DNA from: an uncultured Pelagimonas sp.
Lineage (GTDB): Bacteria > Pseudomonadota > Alphaproteobacteria > Rhodobacterales > Rhodobacteraceae
Direction: 5' to 3'
Assembly (NCBI GenBank): GCA_947499735.1
Contig: CANMPP010000002.1
Span: 558,001-622,000 of the forward strand
DNA length: 64,000 nt
The notes below the pieces were generated by a model. The model saw only the letters and a program-made list of their open reading frames with translations. It searched no databases and was not told where the DNA came from. This document shows, piece by piece, positions 34,429-43,009 of this stretch (within the stretch, counting starts at the first letter, position 1; every line of letters begins with the position of its first letter). The translations under genes and the position numbers were made by a program.

Positions 34429-36617
34429 CCCGTAGCTCCCTCCCGCGCCAGATCGTCTTTCTCGTCTTTGCCGTCCTTGTGGCGGTTCTGGCAACACTTT
34501 GGATTTCGCTCTATTCTGTTCGGGAGGCAATGGACCTCGATGCCGCGGATGAATCCCAACGCCGTATGAGCGGTAGGATGAACGCACTTCAAGAAGAAGT
34601 GTCCCTGATAGCGAGTGACTATCACAATTGGACTGACGTTTTCATTAATGTGCGGGATCTGGACTATGACCGATTGGCGTCTAATTATGGAATTACTGCC
34701 GAACGTGGCGATGTTTTCCAATATGCAGAAATGTTTGACGGACCGTTTCCCAATTCTGTAGCGTGGATTGCTGGAAATGGGCTGGCTCCTCAAAACGGCT
34801 TTATTGATATTAGAACCAAAAACCAGCTGAGAAAGCGGGTGCAAGAACTGGATTTTGATGAACGGCAAACTCTAAATTTCTTCGAGTTCCGGGATCAAAA
34901 CCTCATAACGTTTAGCAGCTCATATTTGCTGCCAGAAGACGATGACATGCTCTCGGACCTACGCCCTGAGGATCAAGCCATCGCGGTTATCGGTCGGATT
35001 CTGTCCGAGGAAAGATTAAATAAGATTGCGAATGAATTCGCGATGCAGAATTTGGAAGTCGTTCCGTCACCGTCTAACAAGCCAGACGTTGTGCGTCTCT
35101 CTGTAGCGGGCGTATTTGATGAACCGGTTGCCTGGATCGAATGGCGCCCGCCTGTGCCAGGGACCGTTCTATTCTGGAAGATGGTTCCCATCATGGCAGC
35201 TGTAAGCTTGCTTTTTGTTGGGGCTTCCTACTGGGGCGCGCGGGTTCTACGAGACAAAGCATCTAGCCTGATTGCAAAAGAGGCTGTTTCTTTTGACCAA
35301 GCGCGTACAGATGTACTGACAGGGTTGCCAAACAGATTTTCACTTCGTGAGCATCTTGAAAAAGTTACTTTAGACCGAGAAAAAAATTGCGCGGTTTTAG
35401 CGTTGGATCTGGATAGATTTAAACAAATCAATGATACTGTTGGCCATGTCGGTGGCGATCTTTTCCTTGAAACTTTCGGCCGCAGACTGGCCCGCTTGAT
35501 AGATGAGAATACGTTTATTGCTCGATTGGGAGGCGATGAATTCGTATTGGTTTTTTCAGCGTTTTCGGGGCTGAATGAGATTGTTGAAGCAAAATGTTTA
35601 GAACTCGACAGCCTTTGCCAGCGTCCAATTTCTTGCAGTGGTGTTCAGTTCGATGTTTTGACCGCCAAAGGTCTGTCCTTGATGCAGGCCATTGATATGC
35701 GCGCAGAAGAACTATTGCGACGGGCTGATCGGGCTATGTACGCAGCGAAAACACGGGGTACGCAAGAGGTCGTTTCTTACGACCAAGACATGGAAAGTAA
35801 GGATCGTGAGTTCAAAGTCATTGAAACTCGTTTGAGACGCGCGCTCGCAGATAAAGACGGTTTTTATATTGATTACCAGCCCATCGTGTCGGCCGATGAT
35901 AGAGAGATCGGTACACGTTTTGAGGCACTAGCCCGTTGGTATGACAAGGATCTTGGGCAGGTAAGCCCCGAACAGTTTATCTCAGTAGCCGAGAATACTG
36001 GCCTAATTTATAAATTAGGTTGGCATTTGCTGGACCTAATTTGCAGGGACATAAAGCAGTTGGGGGGATGTCATGTTGGCGTCAACGTGTCTCCGCTACA
36101 ACTTATGACGCCTGGTTTTGGCAATCTATTTGCCGCGCGCGTTGCTGAAAACGGCGTAACTCCGGATATGATTGAAGTAGAGGTCACTGAACAGATTGCT
36201 GTTCGGGACGATGTTACCATCGCTCAGGAACTTAAGATTCTGCGAGAATATGGGTTCCGCTTGGCATTAGACGACTTTGGAACCGGATATTCGTCCATTG
36301 GTTATTTGACGCGCATGCAGTTCGATGTGTTAAAAATTGATAGATCCTTCGGCCAACTAAATGGAAAAAATGAGCAATTATTAAGAATAGTTCGCTCGAT
36401 CGTTAGCCTGGCGCATTCAATGGATTTGAAGATTGTTGCCGAGGGTATCGAAGAAGAAGAGGACGCGCAAATTTTTAACCAACTTGGGTGCGACTTTTTA
36501 CAAGGCTATCATATTGCGCGACCTTCTTCGCTTTCAGCGTTTAGTGAACCAAAGGCGGGGGCGGATGTGTTTGAGGAAACGGGGGAATTAACGGATTTCG
36601 TTCCAGCGACCTTATAA
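34425..36617 (+). CDS. CHASE4-GGDEF-EAL c-di-GMP enzyme
   Basis: A 730-residue inner-membrane signalling protein. TM1 (about residues 8-28), a periplasmic CHASE4-like sensor (about 35-240, with 'IASDYHNWTDVF'), TM2 (about 245-268), GGDEF (about 285-440) and EAL (about 460-705). The diguanylate cyclase motif RLGGDEFVLVF is intact. RLID precedes it but is not at the usual I-site spacing. The phosphodiesterase motifs FEALARW, NVSPLQL, EVTEQIA and LDDFGTGYSS are intact, so both activities are possible. It is coupled to the SET gene by a 4-bp overlap. The sensed signal is unknown. Confidence 0.95.
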   Translation: MTRSSLPRQIVFLVFAVLVAVLATLWISLYSVREAMDLDAADESQRRMSGRMNALQEEVSLIASDYHNWTDVFINVRDLDYDRLASNYGITAERGDVFQYAEMFDGPFPNSVAWIAGNGLAPQNGFIDIRTKNQLRKRVQELDFDERQTLNFFEFRDQNLITFSSSYLLPEDDDMLSDLRPEDQAIAVIGRILSEERLNKIANEFAMQNLEVVPSPSNKPDVVRLSVAGVFDEPVAWIEWRPPVPGTVLFWKMVPIMAAVSLLFVGASYWGARVLRDKASSLIAKEAVSFDQARTDVLTGLPNRFSLREHLEKVTLDREKNCAVLALDLDRFKQINDTVGHVGGDLFLETFGRRLARLIDENTFIARLGGDEFVLVFSAFSGLNEIVEAKCLELDSLCQRPISCSGVQFDVLTAKGLSLMQAIDMRAEELLRRADRAMYAAKTRGTQEVVSYDQDMESKDREFKVIETRLRRALADKDGFYIDYQPIVSADDREIGTRFEALARWYDKDLGQVSPEQFISVAENTGLIYKLGWHLLDLICRDIKQLGGCHVGVNVSPLQLMTPGFGNLFAARVAENGVTPDMIEVEVTEQIAVRDDVTIAQELKILREYGFRLALDDFGTGYSSIGYLTRMQFDVLKIDRSFGQLNGKNEQLLRIVRSIVSLAHSMDLKIVAEGIEEEEDAQIFNQLGCDFLQGYHIARPSSLSAFSEPKAGADVFEETGELTDFVPATL

Positions 36618-36747
36618 GGTCATAAGGTTTCACTTGAACTTGTCCTGTTTTTCTGCTATGGCACTCGCCCGTTTGAAATACCTTTGGTTCGAAAGTGACC
36701 GTACTCTCTGATCCTGAATTTTAAGGCTTTTTATGCCTTAGGCTCGC

Positions 36748-37299
36748 TTATGCGCGGCGGGCCGCTTTTAACAATTGCACCGCCCGAGCGAGGCCTATGA
36801 TAAGCATCATAAGTACAGCCAGGGTTGTCAGAGTGGATTTTGCAATTGTGGCCACGCTTGTGGCATGCACAAGCAGCGTTGAAACATCGGGCCAGCTCCA
36901 AATCATAGCAACAATCCCTATATTTTCGGCATAATCAAACAGACCACCACCGATTGATAAAACCATGCCTGTAAGGACCAACCTGCGACCTGACAGATGC
37001 TGCCCCAGCCAGAAAATAGTTGCAATCAAAGTCAGCGTAAGCAGAGCTGGATATAATGTATCTAGAGCGATCTGGTGGCTAAGATAATAGCTGCGGCCCT
37101 CGACACCCAGTGCTTCAAGAAGTGTAGCAGCCTCGCTGGGTCCATAGCCAGCAGGGCGCATGTCAAACGCGGGCAACCCTGAGACTGCTTCGATATGGGC
37201 CAGCGTGATATTCGTCATCACGGCATAGATGGATGCACTGAGCAACCCGGCTCCGGCCGCAATTGATCCGGGGTATTTTGAGAGAATTCTTACCAGCAT
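36748..37299 (-). CDS. Conserved four-TM membrane protein, function unknown
   Basis: A 183-residue membrane protein I do not recognise by name. Hydrophobic segments lie at about residues 10-32, 85-105, 112-130 and 150-175. Between the first and second is an extracytoplasmic loop with 'FDMRPAGYGPSEAATLLEALGVEGRSYYL'. ATG 37299 is chosen because AAGGAG lies 8 bases upstream; the frame itself extends to 37344. The gene is divergent from the Crp/Fnr regulator, with an FNR-geometry palindrome in the 79-bp gap, so it is probably that regulator's target. Confidence 0.7.
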   Translation of the reverse strand: MLVRILSKYPGSIAAGAGLLSASIYAVMTNITLAHIEAVSGLPAFDMRPAGYGPSEAATLLEALGVEGRSYYLSHQIALDTLYPALLTLTLIATIFWLGQHLSGRRLVLTGMVLSIGGGLFDYAENIGIVAMIWSWPDVSTLLVHATSVATIAKSTLTTLAVLMMLIIGLARAVQLLKAARRA

Positions 37300-37353
37300 T
37301 TTGTAAACTCCTTGAACTTGTGCAACACATGCGCGGAAAGCCAAACAGCCGCA

Positions 37354-37367
37354 TTATCATTTGATAA
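37354..37367. promoter_or_regulatory. FNR-geometry palindrome between the Crp/Fnr gene and the membrane protein gene
   Basis: TTATCATTTGATAA is a perfect 14-bp palindrome with the 5-N4-5 spacing of Crp/Fnr sites (half-site TTATC instead of TTGAT). It ends 11 bp before the regulator's start and its centre is about 61 bp from the start of the divergent gene. Confidence 0.55.
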
Positions 37368-37378
37368 GGTACACATAG

Positions 37379-37951
37379 ATGGATTTACGGACGCTTCTAA
37401 GACAGTCACCTGATCTGACGGATGGTGATTGCGTGGATGTATTGATGTCTCATTGTAGGTCGCAGTGCGTGAAAAAAGCTGTGTACCTTACTCAGCAAGA
37501 GGAACCTGGCAATGATGAATTCATTCTTTTGGACGGGTGCTTGACGAGCAGTATTTGCGACAGGGATGGCAAAGAGGTGTGCGTTGGATTTTACGTAGGG
37601 CCCTGCATTGTCACACCAAATATCGCCCGCACGCGGGATGGAGCGTCACTCGTATCCATTGCCGCAACCACGGATGCCTCACTTGCGAGAATTGACAGCG
37701 ACCTACTTTCAGATCTGATGCTTACATCTGAACCTATTCGAAATTGGGCCAACGCTATTTTGAGGGATGCGCTAAGCCGGAAAGTGGACCGAGAATGGTG
37801 CCTTGCCGCTTTGGGCGGGGCCGAACGGCTCAGCTGGTTTCGCCAGGAATTTCCGGGCTATGAAAACATCTTCACCCATGCATTGATTGCATCATTCTTG
37901 GGGATCACTCCCGTCACAATGAGCCGTTTACGCGCTAGCGAAAAATACTAA
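37379..37951 (+). CDS. Cysteine-rich Crp/Fnr family regulator
   Basis: A 190-residue regulator. An N-terminal cyclic-nucleotide-binding-like barrel ('DEFILLDGCLTSSICDRDGKEVCVGFYVGP', about residues 46-75) and a C-terminal Crp-type helix-turn-helix at about 165-190 (THALIASFLGITPVTMSRLR). It is shorter than most Crp/Fnr proteins. Eight cysteines are present (18, 26, 30, 54, 60, 68, 76, 141). The N-terminal C18-x7-C26-x3-C30 does not match the classic FNR cluster spacing but could hold a metal, Fe-S cluster or redox switch. The neighbouring nsrR and hmp genes hint at NO or oxygen sensing. Confidence 0.75.
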   Translation: MDLRTLLRQSPDLTDGDCVDVLMSHCRSQCVKKAVYLTQQEEPGNDEFILLDGCLTSSICDRDGKEVCVGFYVGPCIVTPNIARTRDGASLVSIAATTDASLARIDSDLLSDLMLTSEPIRNWANAILRDALSRKVDREWCLAALGGAERLSWFRQEFPGYENIFTHALIASFLGITPVTMSRLRASEKY

Positions 37952-38090
37952 TGGAATGCAGCCATTTCTGTGTGGTGTGACATCGGGCAAGCAGGGCATG
38001 TTCTTGATCCAAACGTCATTTCTGAATTCTGTGTTGCGTTGAACAGATCCCATGGGTCGTCGGCCGGAAATCCGGGAAGAAGAACCGACC

Positions 38091-38525
38091 TCATACAGCT
38101 TTGCGTCCGCCAACCTGCAGTGGTGACAAAATAGTATCCGCATCTGCCAAAAGATCACTCAGGCGGTACTTCATCAAAACGGCCTCAAAGGCCTGTGCGG
38201 CTTCACACAAGACCCCTGCCAATTTGCAATGGCCCACCAAGAGACAGGTCGAGCAATCGACCATGTCCATCCCTTCGCCCATTGCCCGCACGACATCCCC
38301 AACCCGAATCTCTGCAGGGTCTTTTCCGATCCGAATTCCACCTGAACGCCCTCGTGTGCTTTCTATGAAACCGGCTGCGACCAATTCGCTGACGATTTTC
38401 ATCAATGAGCTGGCGGGTAAATCGTAGATGCGACGAAGCGTCTCGATATCATACATCTCGTCTTTTTTATTACTGAGGAAAATCAACACCCTAAGCGCAT
38501 AATCCGTTTTTAGGTTTAGCTTCAT
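38091..38525 (-). CDS. nsrR: Rrf2 family NO-sensing repressor NsrR
   Basis: A 144-residue Rrf2-type regulator with an N-terminal winged helix ('KTDYALRVLIFLSN', 'LPASSLMKIVSELVAAGFIESTRGRSGGI') and a cysteine cluster region C91-x2-C94-x5-C100 plus C107. Three cysteines in this area fit the [Fe-S] ligands of NsrR, though the first gap is shorter than in E. coli (C91, C96, C102). Divergence from hmp and the NsrR-like palindrome between them support repression of hmp until NO damages the cluster. Confidence 0.85.
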   Translation of the reverse strand: MKLNLKTDYALRVLIFLSNKKDEMYDIETLRRIYDLPASSLMKIVSELVAAGFIESTRGRSGGIRIGKDPAEIRVGDVVRAMGEGMDMVDCSTCLLVGHCKLAGVLCEAAQAFEAVLMKYRLSDLLADADTILSPLQVGGRKAV

Positions 38526-38595
38526 TCAAGCCCCCTTCGCTTCAGCGATTTCGCGTTTAATATTCTTTTTGCTTGAATGTTTCAATTCATCCCGC

Positions 38596-38620
38596 AATCA
38601 TTCATTTAGAATGAATCATT
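38596..38620. promoter_or_regulatory. NsrR operator in the nsrR-hmp gap
   Basis: Arms AATCATTCATT (38596-38606) and AATGAATCATT (38610-38620) around TAG are inverted with one mismatch, giving 11-bp arms and 3-bp spacing as in NsrR sites. It lies 24 bp before the hmp start. Confidence 0.7.
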
Positions 38621-38643
38621 TAGGAAGCACCAAAGGCCCCCCA

Positions 38644-39819
38644 ATGACCTCACAACTCTCTGAAGAAACCAAAGCCATTGTCACCGGGACCGTTCCTGTC
38701 CTTGAAGTCCATGGCGGCGCAATTGTCGAAACAATGTATGGGCATTTGCTGGCCGACCCGGACATGCGCAGCCTGTTCAATCAGACCCACCAAACGGGCA
38801 GTTCGCCACAGCATGCGGCGCTTGCTCAGGCGATATTGGGGTATGCAAAAAATATCAATAACTTGGGTGTTCTTGGCCCCGTCGTAGATCGCATTGTAAA
38901 CAAACATGTTGGGCTGCAAATCCAACCTGATCATTACAGTCACGTTGCAGATGCTCTGTTACGGGCAATCAGTGATGTGCTGGGTGAGGCTGCAACGGAC
39001 GATATTCTGGCGGCCTGGGGGGAAGCCTATTGGTTCCTTGCCAACCTATTGATCGACACCGAGGCGAAGATGTACCAGCAGATCGCAGATGCCCCTGGTG
39101 GTTGGTTTGGTTGGCGAAATTTTTGCATCGCAGAGATTCGAAACGAAAGCGACATTATCAAATCCTTTGTTTTGCGCCCGGAAGATGGCCAGCCCGTGGT
39201 GCGTCACAAACCCGGCCAATACCTGTCCTTCGCATTCGATTTGCCAGACACTGGTCCCGCTCGGCGGAATTATTCGATTTCTTGTGCACCCAATGATGAC
39301 CACTATCGCATTACTGTCAAACATCAGCCCGGCGGAACCGTCAGCAGCTGGTTGCATCAGGCAGCACAAACTGGCGATATCTTGAAAATCAGCGCGCCAG
39401 CCGGTGAATTTTTCCTAGAATCTAAGGAAAACGAAGTGGTCCTTTTGTCGGCCGGGGTTGGCCTGACCCCCATGATCTCTATGCTGGAAAGCCTGAAAGG
39501 CAGTGGCCGAAACACCACTTTCATACATGCAACACAGAATGGCAAAACGCATGCGATGGGCGCACATAGTCAGGCTCTGGCATCTCGATCTGTGGTGTTT
39601 TACGAGGCTCCCGAAGGTGGCGATACCTATGATGAAAGCGGTCGTATCACCGGAGGCTGGATCGTGAAGAATACCAATCTCACGCTGTCGGACTACTATA
39701 TTTGTGGCCCGTCAGACTTTATGGCTATGGCCATCAAAGCCCTGCGCGAGGCAGGCGTGAATATGGAACGCATCCACTATGAATTCTTCGGTCCAGCCGA
39801 AGATCTTGATGTGGCCTAG
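38644..39819 (+). CDS. hmp: Flavohaemoglobin / nitric oxide dioxygenase
   Basis: A 391-residue cytoplasmic enzyme that turns NO plus O2 into nitrate using NAD(P)H. An N-terminal globin (about 1-140) with proximal His in 'VNKHVGLQIQPDHY', an FAD domain (about 150-255) with 'RRNYSISCAPND', and an NAD domain (about 265-390) with 'LLSAGVGLTPMISML' and the terminal 'YEFFGP'. The frame extends upstream to 38569, but ATG 38644 gives the family N-terminus (MTSQLSEETKAIV) and keeps the NsrR site in the promoter. A strong terminator follows. Confidence 0.93.
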   Translation: MTSQLSEETKAIVTGTVPVLEVHGGAIVETMYGHLLADPDMRSLFNQTHQTGSSPQHAALAQAILGYAKNINNLGVLGPVVDRIVNKHVGLQIQPDHYSHVADALLRAISDVLGEAATDDILAAWGEAYWFLANLLIDTEAKMYQQIADAPGGWFGWRNFCIAEIRNESDIIKSFVLRPEDGQPVVRHKPGQYLSFAFDLPDTGPARRNYSISCAPNDDHYRITVKHQPGGTVSSWLHQAAQTGDILKISAPAGEFFLESKENEVVLLSAGVGLTPMISMLESLKGSGRNTTFIHATQNGKTHAMGAHSQALASRSVVFYEAPEGGDTYDESGRITGGWIVKNTNLTLSDYYICGPSDFMAMAIKALREAGVNMERIHYEFFGPAEDLDVA

Positions 39820-39825
39820 GAGCAG

Positions 39826-39853
39826 AAAGTCGGGCTTATCCAGCCCGACTTTT
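39826..39853 (+). terminator. Rho-independent terminator of hmp
   Basis: Perfect 11-bp arms AAAGTCGGGCT/AGCCCGACTTT with a 5-nt loop, ending in a short T run. It lies 6 bp after the hmp stop. Being flanked by A and T runs, it could also serve the convergent copper operon. Confidence 0.8.
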
Positions 39854-39940
39854 CACAATCTGTTCGGGATTTTCATGAACAGATCGCATTCTAGCATAGC
39901 CATCAATCGCTGCAGATCACGACGGGCTGGTCAAAGTGTG

Positions 39941-41248
39941 TTACACAACCTCTACCCATGTTTTCATCCCGCCAACTTGATGGCTCAGCATGTGGCAATG
40001 CAACATCCATTTACCAGGGTTGTCGAAGACACAAAGGATGTCTTGGGTCTCTGCTGCTTGCACAAGGCTCGTATCACGCAGATCCCCGAGGCTGCCGTCA
40101 TCCTGCACCTCGTAAAAATGGTGACCGTGCAGATGGATGCCATGTGGAAAGCTTGTGCCATTCACAAGACGGATCCGTGCGGTTTCACCACGCTGGAAAC
40201 GGGCAAAGGGCGTGGGCTGGAGATCTGATAGATCGTTGAAGGCCCAGATATTGTCACCACCATGTCTGCCGCCCATGGCACCGCCCTGCATGGTCAGGAC
40301 CAGATCTTGTGTGACCTCGCCCGGTTGCGGCACATCGTTTGGCGGTAGCGTAGGGATCGGATTCGCGCGCGGTTCTATGTCGCCATCAATCTCTATTTGG
40401 CCCAACAGATAGTTGCCCCCTTGTGTTGCCATCGCAATCTCTAGCTTGGTTTCGATATCTGCGATGACATCGACACGCTGCGCAGGGGCAAGGTCGATGG
40501 TTTCAAATTCCCGTGGTGACGCAAGCGGCATGCCATCAAGGGCAACAATTTTGCCATTTAGCCCGGACAGGTTAAGCGGAAAAACCCTATCAGTGGCTGT
40601 GTTGATCATCCGCAGACGAATACGTTCCCCTTTCTTAAGGGATGTATCAGGCAAAAAGGCCCGTGCAAAATTACCCATTCGACCCGCATGGGCCACATCA
40701 TGCGTTGTGGCGAAATCGTCTGTTAATTGTCCGGTCTGATCCAGCCGCCAATCTGCCAGAATTGCGGTGATGTCGTGATCGACATCCGGCGGGCTGGCCT
40801 CGGTCACGATCAAAGGCCCCATCAGGCCGCGTGCCACCTGTTCATGCGACAGATAATGTGAATGATACCAGAAACTGCCCGCATCCGGGGGGGCGAATTG
40901 GTAGCTGTGGGTGTTGTCTGGATCGACAATGTCCTGTGTCAGAACAGGCACCCCATCCATTGCATTTTGCAAACGGATACCATGCCAATGCACAGCTGTG
41001 CCTTCATCCAGATGGTTGCGCAACAGAACTTGTAGCTGCTGGCCTTGCTGCACCCGGATTTCTGGCCCAGGCAACCCAGCATTAAAGCCGAAAGCGCGTG
41101 TCGCAGAATATTCACCAGCAGGCAGAATCTGTGCTTCAACGGGTTCCGCAATCAGTTCGAAGTGATCCCGTGCATGTGAAGCGGTTGGAAGAATAGCTGC
41201 CGCACTTGCGGTCAAAAGAAAATCTCGCCGGTTCATGATAGGCCTCAT
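39941..41248 (-). CDS. Multicopper oxidase, Tat-exported (copper tolerance)
   Basis: A 435-residue periplasmic multicopper oxidase. The Tat signal NRRDFLLTASAAAIL is at residues 5-19. All four copper motifs are present: HWHG (about 85), WYHSH (about 127), HGIHLHGHHF (about 367-376) and HCHMLSHQVGGM (about 420-431), the last with an axial Met for the type 1 site. It is the last gene of the copper operon and its listed start overlaps the copD stop as ATGA; ATG 41236 would start directly at the Tat motif. A role in oxidising Cu(I), as CueO/CopA-type enzymes do, is inferred from the operon. Confidence 0.88.
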   Translation of the reverse strand: MRPIMNRRDFLLTASAAAILPTASHARDHFELIAEPVEAQILPAGEYSATRAFGFNAGLPGPEIRVQQGQQLQVLLRNHLDEGTAVHWHGIRLQNAMDGVPVLTQDIVDPDNTHSYQFAPPDAGSFWYHSHYLSHEQVARGLMGPLIVTEASPPDVDHDITAILADWRLDQTGQLTDDFATTHDVAHAGRMGNFARAFLPDTSLKKGERIRLRMINTATDRVFPLNLSGLNGKIVALDGMPLASPREFETIDLAPAQRVDVIADIETKLEIAMATQGGNYLLGQIEIDGDIEPRANPIPTLPPNDVPQPGEVTQDLVLTMQGGAMGGRHGGDNIWAFNDLSDLQPTPFARFQRGETARIRLVNGTSFPHGIHLHGHHFYEVQDDGSLGDLRDTSLVQAAETQDILCVFDNPGKWMLHCHMLSHQVGGMKTWVEVV

Positions 41249-42129
41249 TTTGGAAGCGTGAGCACACTGGTCAGCGTTGCAGTCGCTGCAAACACCGCCA
41301 GAATGACTGTTGTTTCTATTTGAATTGCCCGCGCCAAATGGCGGGCAGCATTGGTGTTTCCTGCCTGCATGGCGGGAACGAAGCGGAGCTTATTTGCCGC
41401 CGCGAGTGTAAGAACCATTGCAACAAGCGCGATCTTGGTGATCAGAGCAAGGCCGTAACCTGTGCTGGTCAAAGCAGTCAGATTACCCGTTAGCATCCAG
41501 CCCATGACGAGGCCCGCCAACACCAAGGCCGGGACGATGATCATTGCGGCGCGGCCAAATTGATGCCCCAGCTGTGCTGCGTGATGCAAGTGTTCTGACG
41601 CACGTGATAGTCGATACAAAGGCGGCAGAACGCCGATCCAAAACGCGATACCGGTTAGGTGAAGCAACAAAAGCAGATGCATGCGGGTTTCACCACGGTC
41701 AGTGACATGTCCGATTTGGGCAAAAGACCATAGCAATACCAATCCACCGGCAAGTGCGATCCATTGTCCGATGCTGAGGCCGAGGCGGGGTATCAACAGC
41801 CCAATAATCATCAATATAGCCCCGGCGATCCGATGCAAAAGCGTGTCTCCAACAGATGTGTCCCACAAAAGACCCAGCATCTCAGGATCTGTCATCCCAT
41901 CAATCCCACCGGTCAGTGCGCCGCCGCGCAGCATAAAGCCTAAGATCGAAGCGATCAGCGCCAGAACCGCCAGCAGGATGGTTTGCTGTCTCATCTTTTC
42001 GGCCAGACAAGCCGTTGTGCTGGCAAAGGCGATCCGCGTGATCACCAGCCCGGTCGCCCCCAATGCGCCTATATATAGCAGGAATTTCGTCAGGATCGCG
42101 GCCTGACCCCAAATGTCTGGCATGCTCAT
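41245..42129 (-). CDS. copD: Copper resistance protein CopD family
   Basis: A 294-residue inner-membrane protein with about eight transmembrane helices spread over its length and the CopD-like 'LLLLHLTGIAFWIGVLPPLYRLS' segment near residues 155-175. CopD works with CopC in copper handling across the inner membrane. It overlaps copC by 4 bp upstream and the multicopper oxidase gene by 4 bp downstream, so the three are translationally coupled. Confidence 0.85.
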   Translation of the reverse strand: MSMPDIWGQAAILTKFLLYIGALGATGLVITRIAFASTTACLAEKMRQQTILLAVLALIASILGFMLRGGALTGGIDGMTDPEMLGLLWDTSVGDTLLHRIAGAILMIIGLLIPRLGLSIGQWIALAGGLVLLWSFAQIGHVTDRGETRMHLLLLLHLTGIAFWIGVLPPLYRLSRASEHLHHAAQLGHQFGRAAMIIVPALVLAGLVMGWMLTGNLTALTSTGYGLALITKIALVAMVLTLAAANKLRFVPAMQAGNTNAARHLARAIQIETTVILAVFAATATLTSVLTLPK

Positions 42130-42473
42130 TTGACCGTAAACATGAATTCGCCCTGCATCACATGGCCATCAATCCCGAGCCCGCGCCATTCTATCCGGTA
42201 GGCACCAGCTCCCATACTTTCCAGAGGAAGCGTGAAACTGCGATCAAAGCTTTTCTGATCACCGAGGTCGAGTTGCACCGAAGGGTGATCTGCATGGGTC
42301 ACCTCAACCTGCGTCAGACGAATGTCATCCGCAAAGTTCAAACTGACCTCGGTCGGAGCCTGCGCAATGAGGGCACCATTTTCAGGCACTGTCGTATCAA
42401 CGCGGGAATGGGCAAGGGCACCGCTAGAAAGCGTTGCAAGCAGAGCGAGAAGAGCAAATTTGTTCATAGTCAT
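42126..42473 (-). CDS. copC: Periplasmic copper-binding protein CopC
   Basis: A 115-residue protein with a signal peptide (1-21, cleavage after SSGALA). The mature chain would start with His22, the N-terminal Cu(II) ligand of CopC. 'STVPENGALIAQAP'-like and 'DGHVMQGEFMF' segments match the family, the latter supplying a second His. The Met-rich Cu(I) loop of the Pseudomonas protein is not seen, so this is probably a Cu(II)-only type. It overlaps copD by 4 bp and starts 5 bp after the cytochrome c stop. Confidence 0.88.
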   Translation of the reverse strand: MTMNKFALLALLATLSSGALAHSRVDTTVPENGALIAQAPTEVSLNFADDIRLTQVEVTHADHPSVQLDLGDQKSFDRSFTLPLESMGAGAYRIEWRGLGIDGHVMQGEFMFTVK

Positions 42474-42478
42474 ATTCC

Positions 42479-42910
42479 TTAGTTTATCCCGTTGGCGCGC
42501 TGAATTTCGCGAATGTAGTCAATCACCATGGCGACATCCCCACGTGTCAGGCCAGCAACCGGGGGCATATTGCCAAATTTCCAATGATGCGCAGGCACGC
42601 CATGTGCGACCGCGCGTTGAAAACTTTCGTCTCCATGATGGCTGGGTTCATAGGTTTTGTGAATAAGCGGCGGTCCGGCCACGGTGTTGCCTACACCCTG
42701 AGGGCCATGGCATGCAGCACAGATGTTTTCAAAAATGTTTTGACCTATAGCCGCATTGCCGCTGATCTGTGGCATATCGATTGAGACGATTGCCGTGCCA
42801 CTGACCTTGCTGGATGGAACAGCTTTTTGATCAGGTGCCGATCGAAGAAAAGTAAAAATGGCGGCGACAGCTACGGCGCTTGCGCCCAGGATCAGGTGTT
42901 TATGGTTCAC
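42479..42910 (-). CDS. Membrane-anchored cytochrome c
   Basis: A 143-residue class I cytochrome c. An N-terminal hydrophobic segment (ILGASAVAVAAIFTFL) serves as anchor or signal, the haem motif CAACH is near residue 65, and the probable axial Met is in GNMPPVAGL near 117. It could pass electrons from the multicopper oxidase or Cu(I) oxidation. It sits in the copper operon between the small Cys/His protein gene and copC. Confidence 0.85.
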   Translation of the reverse strand: MNHKHLILGASAVAVAAIFTFLRSAPDQKAVPSSKVSGTAIVSIDMPQISGNAAIGQNIFENICAACHGPQGVGNTVAGPPLIHKTYEPSHHGDESFQRAVAHGVPAHHWKFGNMPPVAGLTRGDVAMVIDYIREIQRANGIN

Positions 42911-43009
42911 GTTGTTGTCCTAATATGCTGAATGAAGCGTCAAACGCCCAACTGCGCGTGGCCGATGATTTTTGGGACCGACGTCTTGGGCAAAATTCGA
43001 TATGCTTAT

